Source of the DNA: Nocardioides sp. W7
Lineage (GTDB): Bacteria; Actinomycetota; Actinomycetes; Propionibacteriales; Nocardioidaceae
DNA length: 64,000 bases
Reading direction: 5' to 3'
NCBI RefSeq assembly: GCF_022919075.1
Contig: NZ_CP095078.1
Span: 248,001-312,000, forward strand
The position numbers and the translations under genes are program-made. Each line of letters starts with the position of its first letter. Position 1 is the first letter of the stretch. Under the pieces are notes generated by a model. That model was not told where the DNA came from and searched no databases. It saw only the letters and a program-made list of their open reading frames with translations. Below, in pieces: positions 1-7,750 of this stretch.

Positions 1-2
1 CC

Positions 3-584
3 CTCGACCTGCCGTGCGCGTTCGTCGGTCGGCCGTGGACCAGCGCCGACAAGGTCGCCTACGTCGACACCGACAACGTCGCCGGCGGCCGCACCGCCAC
101 CCAGGCGCTCATCGACCGCGGCTGCATCCGGATCGGCACCGTGGCCGGGCCCGCCGACATGACCGCCAGCGTCGACCGCCTCGACGGCTGGTACGCCGCC
201 ATGCGCCACGCCGGTCTCGCCGACGACGCGGTCGAGCACGGCGACTTCACCGAGGCCGGCGGCGAGCGCGCGGCCGCCGCGCTGCTCGCCCGGCACCCCG
301 ACCTCGACGGCATCGTCGTCGCCTCCGACCTGATGGCCGCCGGCACCCTGAAGACCCTCAAGGCCCTCGGCCGCCGAGTGCCCGACGACGTCGCCGTGAT
401 CGGGTACGACGACCTCGGCGTCCACGAGCGCACCGACCCGCCCCTCACCACCATCCGGAACCCGATCCGCGAGATGGCCGAGCAGGCCACCCGCCTGCTG
501 CTCGAGCAGGTCGACGGCGAGCGTCCCGCCGCCGCCATGCGGGTGATCTTCCCGCCCTCGCTCGTCCGCCGAGGCACCGCCTGA
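3..584 (+). CDS. LacI-family transcriptional regulator, C-terminal part (5' end outside window)
   Basis: This is the ligand-binding half of a LacI/GalR repressor. The reading frame is open from the first bases of the window, so the start and the DNA-binding domain lie upstream. The visible 193 residues resemble the periplasmic-binding-protein fold of the family: a stretch ending in TVAGP, the typical GIVVASDLMAAGTLKTLK helix region, DDVAVIGYDDL, and PPLTTIRNPIREMAEQAT near the end. Such proteins usually control a neighbouring sugar-uptake or catabolic operon, which is not in the window. The gene ends just before a palindromic repeat copy at 602. Family assignment is firm; the effector is unknown. 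Confidence 0.88.
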   Translation, partial: LDLPCAFVGRPWTSADKVAYVDTDNVAGGRTATQALIDRGCIRIGTVAGPADMTASVDRLDGWYAAMRHAGLADDAVEHGDFTEAGGERAAAALLARHPDLDGIVVASDLMAAGTLKTLKALGRRVPDDVAVIGYDDLGVHERTDPPLTTIRNPIREMAEQATRLLLEQVDGERPAAAMRVIFPPSLVRRGTA

Positions 585-601
585 CGCCGGCCCCTGGCCC
601 C

Positions 602-655
602 CGGTGATCGAGCAGGAAGGCGCGCCAGCGCCTGACGTTGTCGAGATCCGGTGAG
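602..655 (+). repeat. Palindromic intergenic repeat, single copy
   Basis: This copy starts GGTGATCGAGCAGG, has the central stem GGCGC/GCGCC, and ends in TGTCGAGATCC. It is in forward orientation, facing the inverted copies at 2463-2545 across the DUF222-HNH gene. Confidence 0.75.
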
Positions 656-702
656 CCAAGGGACAGCGCCGAGTACGCGGTGGGTGGCGGTCATCCGCTC
701 GA

Positions 703-830
703 CACCAGGCTGGTTCGAAGATTTTCAGTGAAGTAAGGGGCTCGTCGTCCGCTCGGGTCGTCGTACCTGGTCGCGGCTGCTTGTCTGCTCACGATCCCTT
801 CGGGTCGACCCTCGTGGTCACCGTCGCGGA
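703..830 (+). repeat. Left arm of a 128-bp imperfect inverted repeat around the HNH gene
   Basis: Positions 703-830 match the reverse complement of 2296-2423 over 128 aligned bases without gaps, with 16 mismatches by hand count. Shared blocks include GGCTCGTCGTC, TCGTCGTACCTGGTCGCGG and CTTCGGGTCGACC. Weaker similarity continues outwards to about 667. The two arms enclose only the DUF222-HNH gene. Confidence 0.85.
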
Positions 831-963
831 TGGCTTGTCGACCTGGCGATGCGGGTGCGTGATGCCGGTCGAGGTGGGGCGCTTTACTGCCGCCTGGTGA
901 CCCGCGCAGCATCGCCATCTGTCACGGGGCGCGCCTGTAGCCCTGACGGGCGGGCGGTGCCGG

Positions 964-2253
964 TCAGGGCTGCAGGGTGTCGAGCGGGATGGTGCCGGTG
1001 TGGTCGCGTTTGAACAGCAGACCGTTGGGGCTTCGCCATACGAAGGTGGTGTCGTCGAGCTTGTCGTAGCGCCACCGGGTGTGGGTCTTCGCTCGGTGGT
1101 GTCGGCGGCAGAGCGGGGCGATGTTGCAGTCGCAGGTAGGTCCGCCCCGCGCGGCGGGGTCGATGTGGTCGCAGTCGCACCGACGGGCCGGCTTGCGACA
1201 CCACGGGAACACACACGAGTGTTGGAGCAGGACCTGGCGTTCGCGGAGCCGGTCCGGGGTCTCGTAGGCGTCGACGTGGACGTGACCGGCCAGGTCGATG
1301 ACCGGCTTCACGATCACCTGGGTGTCGCCGTTGGCGCACCACGTCTTCACCTGCTCGGCCGACACGAACGAACGGGTCTCCTCGACCCGGGCCAGGTGCA
1401 GGTCGTCGCCGGTGGGGTCGCCGAGGGCGGCCTCGGAGAGGTGCACGTGCAGCACCACCTGCCGCGGCCGCTTCCGCCGCGGATCCTCAGCGTTGAGCTC
1501 CAGCGACAGCTGGCGCCGGGCCAGGTCGCCGACCGCGATCGAGCGGCGGATGTCGAGCGCCACGTCGAGACCGAGCTGGCCGAACTCGCGGGCGCGGCGG
1601 GCGACGGCGTCTTCGAGGTCGAGGGCGTCGGCCAGGTCGAGGGTGCCGTGGACGTCGACGGTGCCGTCGAAGGAGACCTGCTGGGACTCGATGTCGAAGT
1701 GCCGGGCCTCGTGCGCCGCGACCTGGCGAGCCTGCGCCTCAGCCGGGTCGAAGGTCACCCGGGCTTCCTCGACAGTCCGGTCGAGCTGGGCGATCGAGAC
1801 CTTGTGCGCCACCGTGTGCAGGTGCGCGTCCACGTAGGCCGCACCCTCCATCGGCAGGTCACTGGTGGCTTTGGCGATCCGCCGCGCCTTCCACGCCGGC
1901 AGGTCCAGCGCCTGGACCCGGCCGTAGAGCCTCGGCAGCCGGTGCGCCAGCTCGACCGCATCACCGAGGTAGATCCGTCCGGCATCGGTGGACAGACCGA
2001 GGGCGGCGGCGAACTCGAACACACTGAACTCCGCCACCAACGGGGCACCCTCGCCGGCGATCGCGACCGGCTCCTGACTGCCCGGGACCAGGCTCGCGGC
2101 CTCGTCGAGGGACTCGGTGGAGTGCATCGCCGCCCAGGCAACCGCCGACGCCATCAGATTCGCAGCGGCCCGGGCCTCGGCCTGCCGCTCAGCGCGCACG
2201 AACGCGAGCAACGCGGATGCGTCGTCGCAGTCGAGCAGCTCACCGTTGGCCAT
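964..2253 (-). CDS. DUF222 domain protein with C-terminal HNH endonuclease (REP13E12-like)
   Basis: This 429-residue protein has an N-terminal DUF222 region, largely helical and rich in Ala and Glu, and a C-terminal HNH nuclease motif. The HNH residues lie in CDCDHIDPAARGG, CDCNIAPLCRRHH and the following KTH, with paired cysteines that probably bind a structural metal. The architecture is that of the 13E12 repeat family of mycobacteria and other actinobacteria, whose biological role is not established. The gene is intact, on the minus strand, and enclosed by imperfect 128-bp inverted repeats at 703-830 and 2296-2423. The ATG at 2253 is supported by a TACATT hexamer six bases upstream, suggesting a leaderless transcript. 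The nuclease motif is certain; mobility is inference. Confidence 0.9.
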   Translation of the reverse strand: MANGELLDCDDASALLAFVRAERQAEARAAANLMASAVAWAAMHSTESLDEAASLVPGSQEPVAIAGEGAPLVAEFSVFEFAAALGLSTDAGRIYLGDAVELAHRLPRLYGRVQALDLPAWKARRIAKATSDLPMEGAAYVDAHLHTVAHKVSIAQLDRTVEEARVTFDPAEAQARQVAAHEARHFDIESQQVSFDGTVDVHGTLDLADALDLEDAVARRAREFGQLGLDVALDIRRSIAVGDLARRQLSLELNAEDPRRKRPRQVVLHVHLSEAALGDPTGDDLHLARVEETRSFVSAEQVKTWCANGDTQVIVKPVIDLAGHVHVDAYETPDRLRERQVLLQHSCVFPWCRKPARRCDCDHIDPAARGGPTCDCNIAPLCRRHHRAKTHTRWRYDKLDDTTFVWRSPNGLLFKRDHTGTIPLDTLQP

Positions 2254-2259
2254 ACCAGT

Positions 2260-2265
2260 AATGTA
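2260..2265 (-). promoter_or_regulatory. Probable -10 element of leaderless DUF222-HNH transcript
   Basis: On the minus strand TACATT is followed by six bases and the ATG at 2253. No Shine-Dalgarno sequence is seen. Confidence 0.5.
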
Positions 2266-2295
2266 ATCGGAGCCACCGACAGTCCAGGTTCTTCT

Positions 2296-2423
2296 TCCAC
2301 AGCGGTGACCACAACGGTCGACCCGAAGGAACCGTGAGCCGAGAAGCAGCCGCGACCAGGTACGACGACCCGAGCAGACGACGAGCCCCCTATTTCATTG
2401 AAAGTCCTCGAACCAGCCTGATG
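2296..2423 (-). repeat. Right arm of the 128-bp inverted repeat around the HNH gene
   Basis: This is the reverse-complement partner of 703-830. Similarity continues more weakly outwards to about 2460, where the palindromic repeat family begins. Confidence 0.85.
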
Positions 2424-2462
2424 CCGACAGGTGACGGCAACCCACCGCCGTACCTCGGCTCA

Positions 2463-2545
2463 CCGGGTTTCGACACGGTTGCTGCGCAACCTGCTCGACC
2501 ACCGGGACGACGGTCGCTGCGCGACCTCCTCAACCACCGTCGGCG
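2463..2545 (-). repeat. Palindromic intergenic repeat, two copies in reverse orientation
   Basis: Reading the minus strand, two copies occur: one with GGTGGTTGAGGAGG and the stem GGTCGC/GCGACC, the next with GGTGGTCGAGCAGG, GTTGCGCAGCAAC and GTGTCGAAACC. The first copy supplies the stop codon of the XRE regulator gene at 2530. Confidence 0.8.
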
Positions 2546-3300
2546 ACCAGCGCCGCACGCGTCGCCGCGTCCGCGGGGTAGAACGCCTCGATGGCGAGCT
2601 CGGAGAGCGTGACCTCGCGCGGCGTACCGAACACGGTGGTGGTGGAGAGGAACGCGAGCTCGCCACCGTCGCCGCGCAGCCGCAGGGGGACCACCAGGCC
2701 GGGCGAGCGCGAGGCTGCCGTCCCGGCCGGACCGAGCTCCTCGAGGAGGGCGACGAGGCGGGGGTCGCCCGAGAGGTCGTGCTCGTGGGCCAGCCGGGCG
2801 AGCAGGTGCTCGCGCCACTCGTCGAGGTTGACGATGCGCGGCGCCAGCCCGTCGGGGGCCAGGGTCAGCCGGATGACGTTGACGGGCGGCTCGAGCAGCT
2901 GCGGCGCGACGCCGTCGAGGAGCGCGTAGATCGCGTCGTTGGCCGACACCAGGTCCCAGCCCGGGTCGACGACCAGGGCGGGGAACGGCAGGTGCGCCGA
3001 GAGGATGCCCTCGATGGCGGCGGCGACGTCGGTCATCGGTGGGTCGGCCAGGTCGAGCTCGGGGTGCGCGGGGGCGAACCCGCCCGCGAGCAGCACCCGG
3101 TTCTGCTCGCGCAGCGGCACCGCGAGCTGGTCGCACAGCCGCAGGATCATCGCCGGCGTCGGTTGGGACCGGCCGGTCTCCACGAAGCTCAGGTGCCGGC
3201 CCGAGACCCCGGCGCGGTGGGCCAGCTCCAGCTGGGACAGGTGTCGACGCCGGCGCCAGCCCCGGATCATCTCGCCCGCCTGCTGGGCGCTCTCCGTCAT
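2530..3300 (-). CDS. XRE-family regulator with MmyB-like ligand-binding domain
   Basis: The N-terminal 70 residues form an XRE helix-turn-helix (LSQLELAHRAGVSGRHLSFVE). The rest matches the MmyB-like ligand-binding region of the family (FPALVVDPGWDLVSAND, then PRIVNLDEWREHLLARL). At 256 residues the length is usual. The protein is a cytoplasmic transcription factor and often acts on the divergently transcribed neighbour, here the DUF1330 gene that starts 86 bases away. The ATG at 3300 has TACCGT six bases upstream, consistent with a leaderless message. The TGA stop falls inside a palindromic repeat copy, so the last few residues (about ADGG) may derive from the repeat. Confidence 0.88.
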   Translation of the reverse strand: MTESAQQAGEMIRGWRRRRHLSQLELAHRAGVSGRHLSFVETGRSQPTPAMILRLCDQLAVPLREQNRVLLAGGFAPAHPELDLADPPMTDVAAAIEGILSAHLPFPALVVDPGWDLVSANDAIYALLDGVAPQLLEPPVNVIRLTLAPDGLAPRIVNLDEWREHLLARLAHEHDLSGDPRLVALLEELGPAGTAASRSPGLVVPLRLRGDGGELAFLSTTTVFGTPREVTLSELAIEAFYPADAATRAALVADGG

Positions 3301-3306
3301 GCGCCG

Positions 3307-3312
3307 ACGGTA
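3307..3312 (-). promoter_or_regulatory. Probable -10 element, leaderless XRE/MmyB regulator
   Basis: TACCGT on the minus strand, six bases before the ATG at 3300. It lies in the divergent region shared with the DUF1330 gene. Confidence 0.5.
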
Positions 3313-3386
3313 CGACGTGCTCGCGCCCGACGCCGACTACCTCCGAGGTCATCGACGTCCTGACCCCACCGGGGTGGACTCGACGC

Positions 3387-3725
3387 ATGACCACACCCGC
3401 TTACGCCATCGCCCACCTCCGCGACGTCGACCTCGGACCCGAGATCGTCACCTACCTCGAGCAGATCGACGCCACCCTGGCGCCGTACGGCGGCCACTTC
3501 ATCGTCCACGGGGGCCGCATCGACGCGGTCGAGGGCGAGTGGCCGGACGACGTCGTCATCATCGCCTTCCCCGACCGGGAGGCCGCCCTCGCCTGGTACG
3601 ACTCCCCCGCCTACCAGGCCATCCTGCCGCTGCGCACCGAGCACAGCGACTCGCGCGCGGCCGTCCTCACCGGCGTCCCGACGGGCTACCGCGCGGTCGA
3701 CAAGCTGGCCACCCTGCTCACCTGA
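3387..3725 (+). CDS. DUF1330 domain protein (dimeric alpha/beta-barrel fold)
   Basis: The gene encodes 112 residues of the DUF1330 family: AYAIAHLRDVDLGPEIVTYLEQ at the N-terminus, then the typical GGHFIVHGGRIDAVEG and VVIIAFPDREAALAWYDSP segments. These small cytoplasmic proteins have a ferredoxin-like fold; their chemistry is not settled. It is transcribed divergently from the MmyB-like regulator, which probably controls it. The ATG at 3387 gives the normal family length; the frame is open further upstream, but that part has no family similarity. Confidence 0.85.
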   Translation: MTTPAYAIAHLRDVDLGPEIVTYLEQIDATLAPYGGHFIVHGGRIDAVEGEWPDDVVIIAFPDREAALAWYDSPAYQAILPLRTEHSDSRAAVLTGVPTGYRAVDKLATLLT

Positions 3726-3742
3726 GGCCGGACCCGGGCGGC

Positions 3743-3748
3743 TAGCGT
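3743..3748 (+). promoter_or_regulatory. Probable -10 element, leaderless MFS transporter
   Basis: TAGCGT followed by six bases and the GTG start at 3755. Confidence 0.5.
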
Positions 3749-3754
3749 CGCGGA

Positions 3755-5101
3755 GTGACCAGGCGACTCACGTTCGTGACCCTGGTCCTGATCACGACGG
3801 TCACGGCCGTGGTCAGCAGCCTCGGCGCCCCGCTGGTGCCGGAGATCGCGGCCGACCTCGACGTACCCCTCGAGGACGCGCAGTGGACGCTCACCGCGAC
3901 CCTGGTCGCGGGGGCGGTCAGCACGCCCGTCGTGGGCCGGTTCGGGAGCGGGCGGCTGCGGCGCCCGACGATCCTCGCGGGCCTGCTCGCGGTCAGCGCG
4001 GGGACGACGCTCGCGGCACTGCCGTTCGGCCTGCCGTCCCTCCTCGTGGGCAGGACCCTGCAGGGGGTCGGGCTCGCGCTGGTGCCGCTGGCGTTCGCCG
4101 TCGCCCGCGACGTGTGGAGCGGCCACCGGCTCCCGGCCGTGCTCGCGTTCCTGTCGGTGTCGACGGTGGCGGGTGCCGGCCTCGGCTACCCGCTGACGGC
4201 ACTGGTGGCGCAGAGCTGGGGGCTCGCGGCGGCGTACTGGCTCGGCACCGCCCTGACCGCCGTCACCGTGCTGATGGCCTGGGCCTTCGTGCCCCGCACG
4301 GAGGGCGAGGAGCCGAGCCCGGTCGACTGGCCGGCGGCCGCGCTGGTCGGGCTCGGCCTGGTGGGCGTCCTGCTCGCGGTGAGCCGCGGCGAGACCTGGG
4401 GCTGGACGTCGGGGCGTACGACGGCCGCGGCCGCCGCCGGGGTCCTCCTCCTCGCGGCCTGGGTCCGCCGGACCCTGCGCAGCACCCATCCGCTCGTCGA
4501 CCTCCGGCTCGCCGTGCGTCCCGGTCTCGCGGGCCCGAACCTGGTGGCGTTCGTGGCGGGCGTGGGGATGTACAGCCTGCTGACCCTGGTGATCGTGATC
4601 GTGCAGTCCGACGTGCCCGGCTGGGGGCTCGGCGCGCCGGTGACCGTCGCCGGCCTGATCCTCGTCCCGTACTCGGTCATGAGCGTCGCCGGCAGCCGGC
4701 TCGCGCAGGCGGTCGGCCGGCGCTTCGGCGACGCGGTGCTGCTCCCGACCGGTTGCCTGGTCTTCCTCGCCGCGACCGTGCTGCTGGCCTTCGAGCACGA
4801 CCACCTCTGGCAGGTGCTCGCCTGCATGGCCGTCGGCGGCCTCGGCAGCGGCTTCACCTTCTCCTCGCTGGCGGCGCTGATGGTGCCGCACGTGCCGCGC
4901 GCCGAGACCGGCAGCGCGATGGCGTTCAACCAGGTGCTGCGCTACGTCGGCTTCTCGGTCGGCAGTGCCAGCAGCGTCGCGCTGATGACCGTGTACGGCG
5001 GCGGTCCGGGCGAGGTGGGGTTCCGCGGCGCGCTGCTGACGGTGGCCGGCGTCTGGGTGGTGGCCGCGGCCGCGGCCACGGTGCTGGCCCGCCGCGCCTA
5101 G
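3755..5101 (+). CDS. MFS transporter (drug-exporter-like)
   Basis: This 448-residue integral membrane protein has the pattern of a drug:H+ antiporter in the major facilitator superfamily. The first membrane segment (TFVTLVLITTVTAVVSSLGAP) is followed by DVPLEDAQWTLTATLVAGAVSTPVVGR, the usual position for the loop 2-3 motif (GRFGSGRLRRPTI), and VGRTLQGVGLALVPLAFAVARD. Hydrophobic stretches fit 12 or more segments. The GTG at 3755 has TAGCGT six bases before it. The stop codon overlaps the presumed -10 element of the acyl-CoA synthetase gene that follows. The substrate is unknown. Confidence 0.88.
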   Translation: MTRRLTFVTLVLITTVTAVVSSLGAPLVPEIAADLDVPLEDAQWTLTATLVAGAVSTPVVGRFGSGRLRRPTILAGLLAVSAGTTLAALPFGLPSLLVGRTLQGVGLALVPLAFAVARDVWSGHRLPAVLAFLSVSTVAGAGLGYPLTALVAQSWGLAAAYWLGTALTAVTVLMAWAFVPRTEGEEPSPVDWPAAALVGLGLVGVLLAVSRGETWGWTSGRTTAAAAAGVLLLAAWVRRTLRSTHPLVDLRLAVRPGLAGPNLVAFVAGVGMYSLLTLVIVIVQSDVPGWGLGAPVTVAGLILVPYSVMSVAGSRLAQAVGRRFGDAVLLPTGCLVFLAATVLLAFEHDHLWQVLACMAVGGLGSGFTFSSLAALMVPHVPRAETGSAMAFNQVLRYVGFSVGSASSVALMTVYGGGPGEVGFRGALLTVAGVWVVAAAAATVLARRA

Positions 5102-5104
5102 GGT
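5099..5104 (+). promoter_or_regulatory. Probable -10 element overlapping the MFS stop codon
   Basis: TAGGGT starts with the TAG stop of the MFS gene and lies seven bases before GTG at 5112. This favours 5112 over the alternative GTG at 5103 as start of the acyl-CoA synthetase. Confidence 0.5.
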
Positions 5105-5111
5105 GGGTGAC

Positions 5112-6689
5112 GTGGCCCACACCGACCTCGAGAGCGACGTCCAGCACGCCCGCCAGCACAGCCTCGGCGACCTCCCCCGTCGTACGGCGCGGCGCTCACC
5201 CGACAAGCTCGCACTGGTCGACGGCGAGCAGCGGTTCACGTTCCGCGAGCTCGACGAGGTGGTCGACCGGGCCGCCGCCGCGCTGGTCGAGCAGGGACTG
5301 GTGAAAGGCGACCGGCTGGCCCTGCTGAGCCACAACTGCTGGCAGTTCGCGGTGCTGAACTTCGCCGCGGCCCGGGTCGGCGTGGTGCTGGTGCCGGTCA
5401 ACTTCATGCTCGGCGGCGACGAGATCGCGTTCATCCTCGACCACTCCGAGGCGGCGGCGTTCGTCGTCGAGGCGGCGCTGCTGGACACCGCCGAGGCGGC
5501 CCTCGCGGCGGCGACGAAGGGCAGCGTGCGGGTGCGCGCCGGCATCGGGGGCGGCCACTGGCCGGACGCGCAGGAGTGGTTCGACCACGCCGGCCGCCCG
5601 CCGTACGTCCCTGTCGGCGACGACGACCCGGTGCGGATGATGTTCACCTCCGGCACCGAGTCGCGCCCGAAGGGCGCGGTGCTGACCAGCCGCGCGCTGC
5701 TGTGGCAGTACGTCTCCTGCGCGCTCGACGGCTCGATGAGCGCCGACGACGTCGAGCTGCACACCCTGCCGCTCTACCACTGCGCGCAGCTGGACTGCTT
5801 CCTCGGCGTCGACGTCTACCTCGGTGCGACCAGCATCGTGCTGCCCGGCCCGGACCCGGCCGCGATCCTGCGCGCGATCGAGGAGCACCGGGTGACCAAG
5901 TTCTTCGCGCCGCCGACCGTGTGGATCGCCCTGCTCCGCGCGGAAGGCTTCGACGACGCCGACCTGTCCAGCCTGCGCAAGGGCTACTACGGCGCGTCGC
6001 CGATGCCGGTCGAGGTGCTCAAGGAGATCCAGCGGCGACTCCCGGACGTCGCGCTGTGGAACTTCTACGGCCAGACCGAGATGGCGCCGCTGGCCACGAT
6101 CCTGGGCCCCGACGAGCAGCTGACCCACCCGGGTTCCGCGGGCCGCGCCGCGCTCAACGTCGAGACCCGGATCGTCGACGACACCGACCGCGAGGTCCCG
6201 GCCGGGACCGTCGGCGAGATCGTGCACCGCTCCCCGCACGCGACACTCGGCTACCACCGCGACGAGGCGAAGACCGCCGAGGCGTTCCGCGGCGGCTGGT
6301 TCCACTCCGGGGACCTCGGGTACGTCGACGACGGCGGCCGGCTCTACGTCGTCGACCGCAAGAAGGACATGATCAAGACCGGCGGCGAGAACGTCGCCAG
6401 CCGCGAGGTCGAGGAGGCGATCTACACCCTCGACGGGGTCGCCGAGGTCGCCGTCTTCGGCATCAGCCACCCGCGCTGGGTCGAGGCGGTCGCGGCGGTC
6501 GTCGTACCCCGGCCGGGAGCGGAGCTCACGCCGGCGGCCGTGCTCGACCACGCGCGCGGCGTCCTGGCCGGCTACAAGGCCCCCAAGTACGTCGTCGTCG
6601 CCGACGCGCTGCCCAAGAACCCGTCCGGCAAGATCCTCAAGCGCCAGCTCCGCGACGCGCACGCCGACCTGGCCGCCGACGACGACTGA
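5112..6689 (+). CDS. Acyl-CoA synthetase (AMP-binding, FadD-like)
   Basis: The 525-residue protein belongs to the ANL adenylating superfamily, which converts a carboxylic acid, ATP and CoA into acyl-CoA. Seen in order are the phosphate-binding loop MFTSGTESRPKGAVLTS, the motif LWNFYGQTEMAP, the hinge and ATP-ribose region WFHSGDLGYVDDGGRL with VDRKKDMIKTGGENV, and the C-terminal catalytic lysine in NPSGKILKRQL. All catalytic positions appear intact. The start was set at GTG 5112 because of the TAGGGT seven bases upstream; GTG 5103 would add three residues. Next to acyl-CoA and F420-type genes, it probably activates a fatty or aromatic acid; the substrate cannot be read from sequence. Confidence 0.9.
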   Translation: MAHTDLESDVQHARQHSLGDLPRRTARRSPDKLALVDGEQRFTFRELDEVVDRAAAALVEQGLVKGDRLALLSHNCWQFAVLNFAAARVGVVLVPVNFMLGGDEIAFILDHSEAAAFVVEAALLDTAEAALAAATKGSVRVRAGIGGGHWPDAQEWFDHAGRPPYVPVGDDDPVRMMFTSGTESRPKGAVLTSRALLWQYVSCALDGSMSADDVELHTLPLYHCAQLDCFLGVDVYLGATSIVLPGPDPAAILRAIEEHRVTKFFAPPTVWIALLRAEGFDDADLSSLRKGYYGASPMPVEVLKEIQRRLPDVALWNFYGQTEMAPLATILGPDEQLTHPGSAGRAALNVETRIVDDTDREVPAGTVGEIVHRSPHATLGYHRDEAKTAEAFRGGWFHSGDLGYVDDGGRLYVVDRKKDMIKTGGENVASREVEEAIYTLDGVAEVAVFGISHPRWVEAVAAVVVPRPGAELTPAAVLDHARGVLAGYKAPKYVVVADALPKNPSGKILKRQLRDAHADLAADDD

Positions 6690-6736
6690 CCGGGACGCTC
6701 ACCGCGTTTCGCCGCACCCCGGGTAAGGATCTGGCC

Positions 6737-7750
6737 ATGCTCCTCGACGTCCAGCTCGATGCCCGCCCCGACCTGGCCGCCGACCGGGCCCGCGAGCTGG
6801 TCGCCGCGGGGGTCGACGGCCTGTTCACCTTCGAGGGCCCGCACGACGTCTTCCTGCCGCTGGCGGCCGCCGCCGGCGTGGTCGACACCGACCTGATGAC
6901 CAACGTCGCCATCGCGATGCCGCGCTCCCCCATGCACCTGGCGCACACCGCCTGGGACCTGCAGCTGATGTCGAAGGGCCGTTTCCGGCTCGGGCTGGGG
7001 TCACAGATCCGCCCGCACATCGAGAAGCGGTACGGCGCCACCTGGTCGCCGCCCGCCGCGCGGATGCGGGAGATCGTCGGCGCGGTCAAGGCGATCCTCG
7101 GCTCCTGGCAGCACGGCACCCCGCTGGAGTTCCGCGGCGAGCACACCCAGCACACGCTGATGCCGCCGACCTTCGTCCCCGGCCCGAACCCGTACGGCGC
7201 CCCGCCCGTACTGCTCGGCGCACTCGGACCGGTGATGACCCGGACCGCCGCGGAGGTCGCCGACGGGCTGCTGGTGATGCCGTTCCACAGCCGCCGCCAC
7301 TTCGTCGAGCGCACGCTGCCGGCCGTCCAGGAGGGGCTGGAGCGGTCCGGGCGCGAGGCGGTCGGGATCTTCCCGCAGGCGATCCTGGCGATGGGTCGCA
7401 CCCCGGCCGAGCTCGAGGCGGCCACCCTCGGGGTCCGGGGGCTGCTGGCGTTCTACGGCTCGACCCCGGCGTACCGCTCCGTCCTGGACGTCGAGGGCTG
7501 GGGCGACCTGCAGCCCGAGCTGAACGCGCTGTCCAAGCAGGGCGACATCGCCGCGATGATGGCGCTGGTCACCGACGAGATGGTCGCGACGATCGGCGTG
7601 CGCGGCACCCCGGAGGAGTGCGCCGCCGAGATCGGCCGCCGTTTCGGCGGGGTGGCCGAGCGGGTCTGCTGCTACTTCCCGGGGTACGACGCCCCGCTCG
7701 CCCAGGTGGGCGAGCTGGCGACGGCCCTCCGAGCGCTCAGCGCGGTCTGA
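6737..7750 (+). CDS. LLM-class (F420-dependent type) oxidoreductase
   Basis: This 337-residue protein of the luciferase-like monooxygenase superfamily has the expected TIM-barrel motifs: TNVAIAMPRSPMHLAHTAWDLQ, SKGRFRLGLGSQIRPHIEKR, and GAPPVLLGALGPVMTRTAAEVADGLL (quoted in parts: GAPPVLLGALG, VADGLLVMPFHS). In actinobacteria such proteins often use coenzyme F420, though FMN cannot be excluded. The ATG at 6737 is preceded by AAGGA at a good distance. It follows the acyl-CoA synthetase by 47 bases and may be co-transcribed. Its 3' end overlaps the convergent membrane-protein gene by 14 bases. The substrate is unknown. Confidence 0.88.
   Translation: MLLDVQLDARPDLAADRARELVAAGVDGLFTFEGPHDVFLPLAAAAGVVDTDLMTNVAIAMPRSPMHLAHTAWDLQLMSKGRFRLGLGSQIRPHIEKRYGATWSPPAARMREIVGAVKAILGSWQHGTPLEFRGEHTQHTLMPPTFVPGPNPYGAPPVLLGALGPVMTRTAAEVADGLLVMPFHSRRHFVERTLPAVQEGLERSGREAVGIFPQAILAMGRTPAELEAATLGVRGLLAFYGSTPAYRSVLDVEGWGDLQPELNALSKQGDIAAMMALVTDEMVATIGVRGTPEECAAEIGRRFGGVAERVCCYFPGYDAPLAQVGELATALRALSAV

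Noticed and set aside
1000..2337. 445-codon plus-strand frame opposite the HNH gene
   Set aside because: Antisense shadow; Val/Gly/Asp-rich without family motifs, while the minus strand encodes a complete DUF222-HNH protein.
3686..5764. Long minus-strand frame across the MFS and acyl-CoA synthetase genes
   Set aside because: Composition is repetitive (Arg/Gly/Gln/His-rich), with no recognisable domain, and both genes on the other strand are complete.
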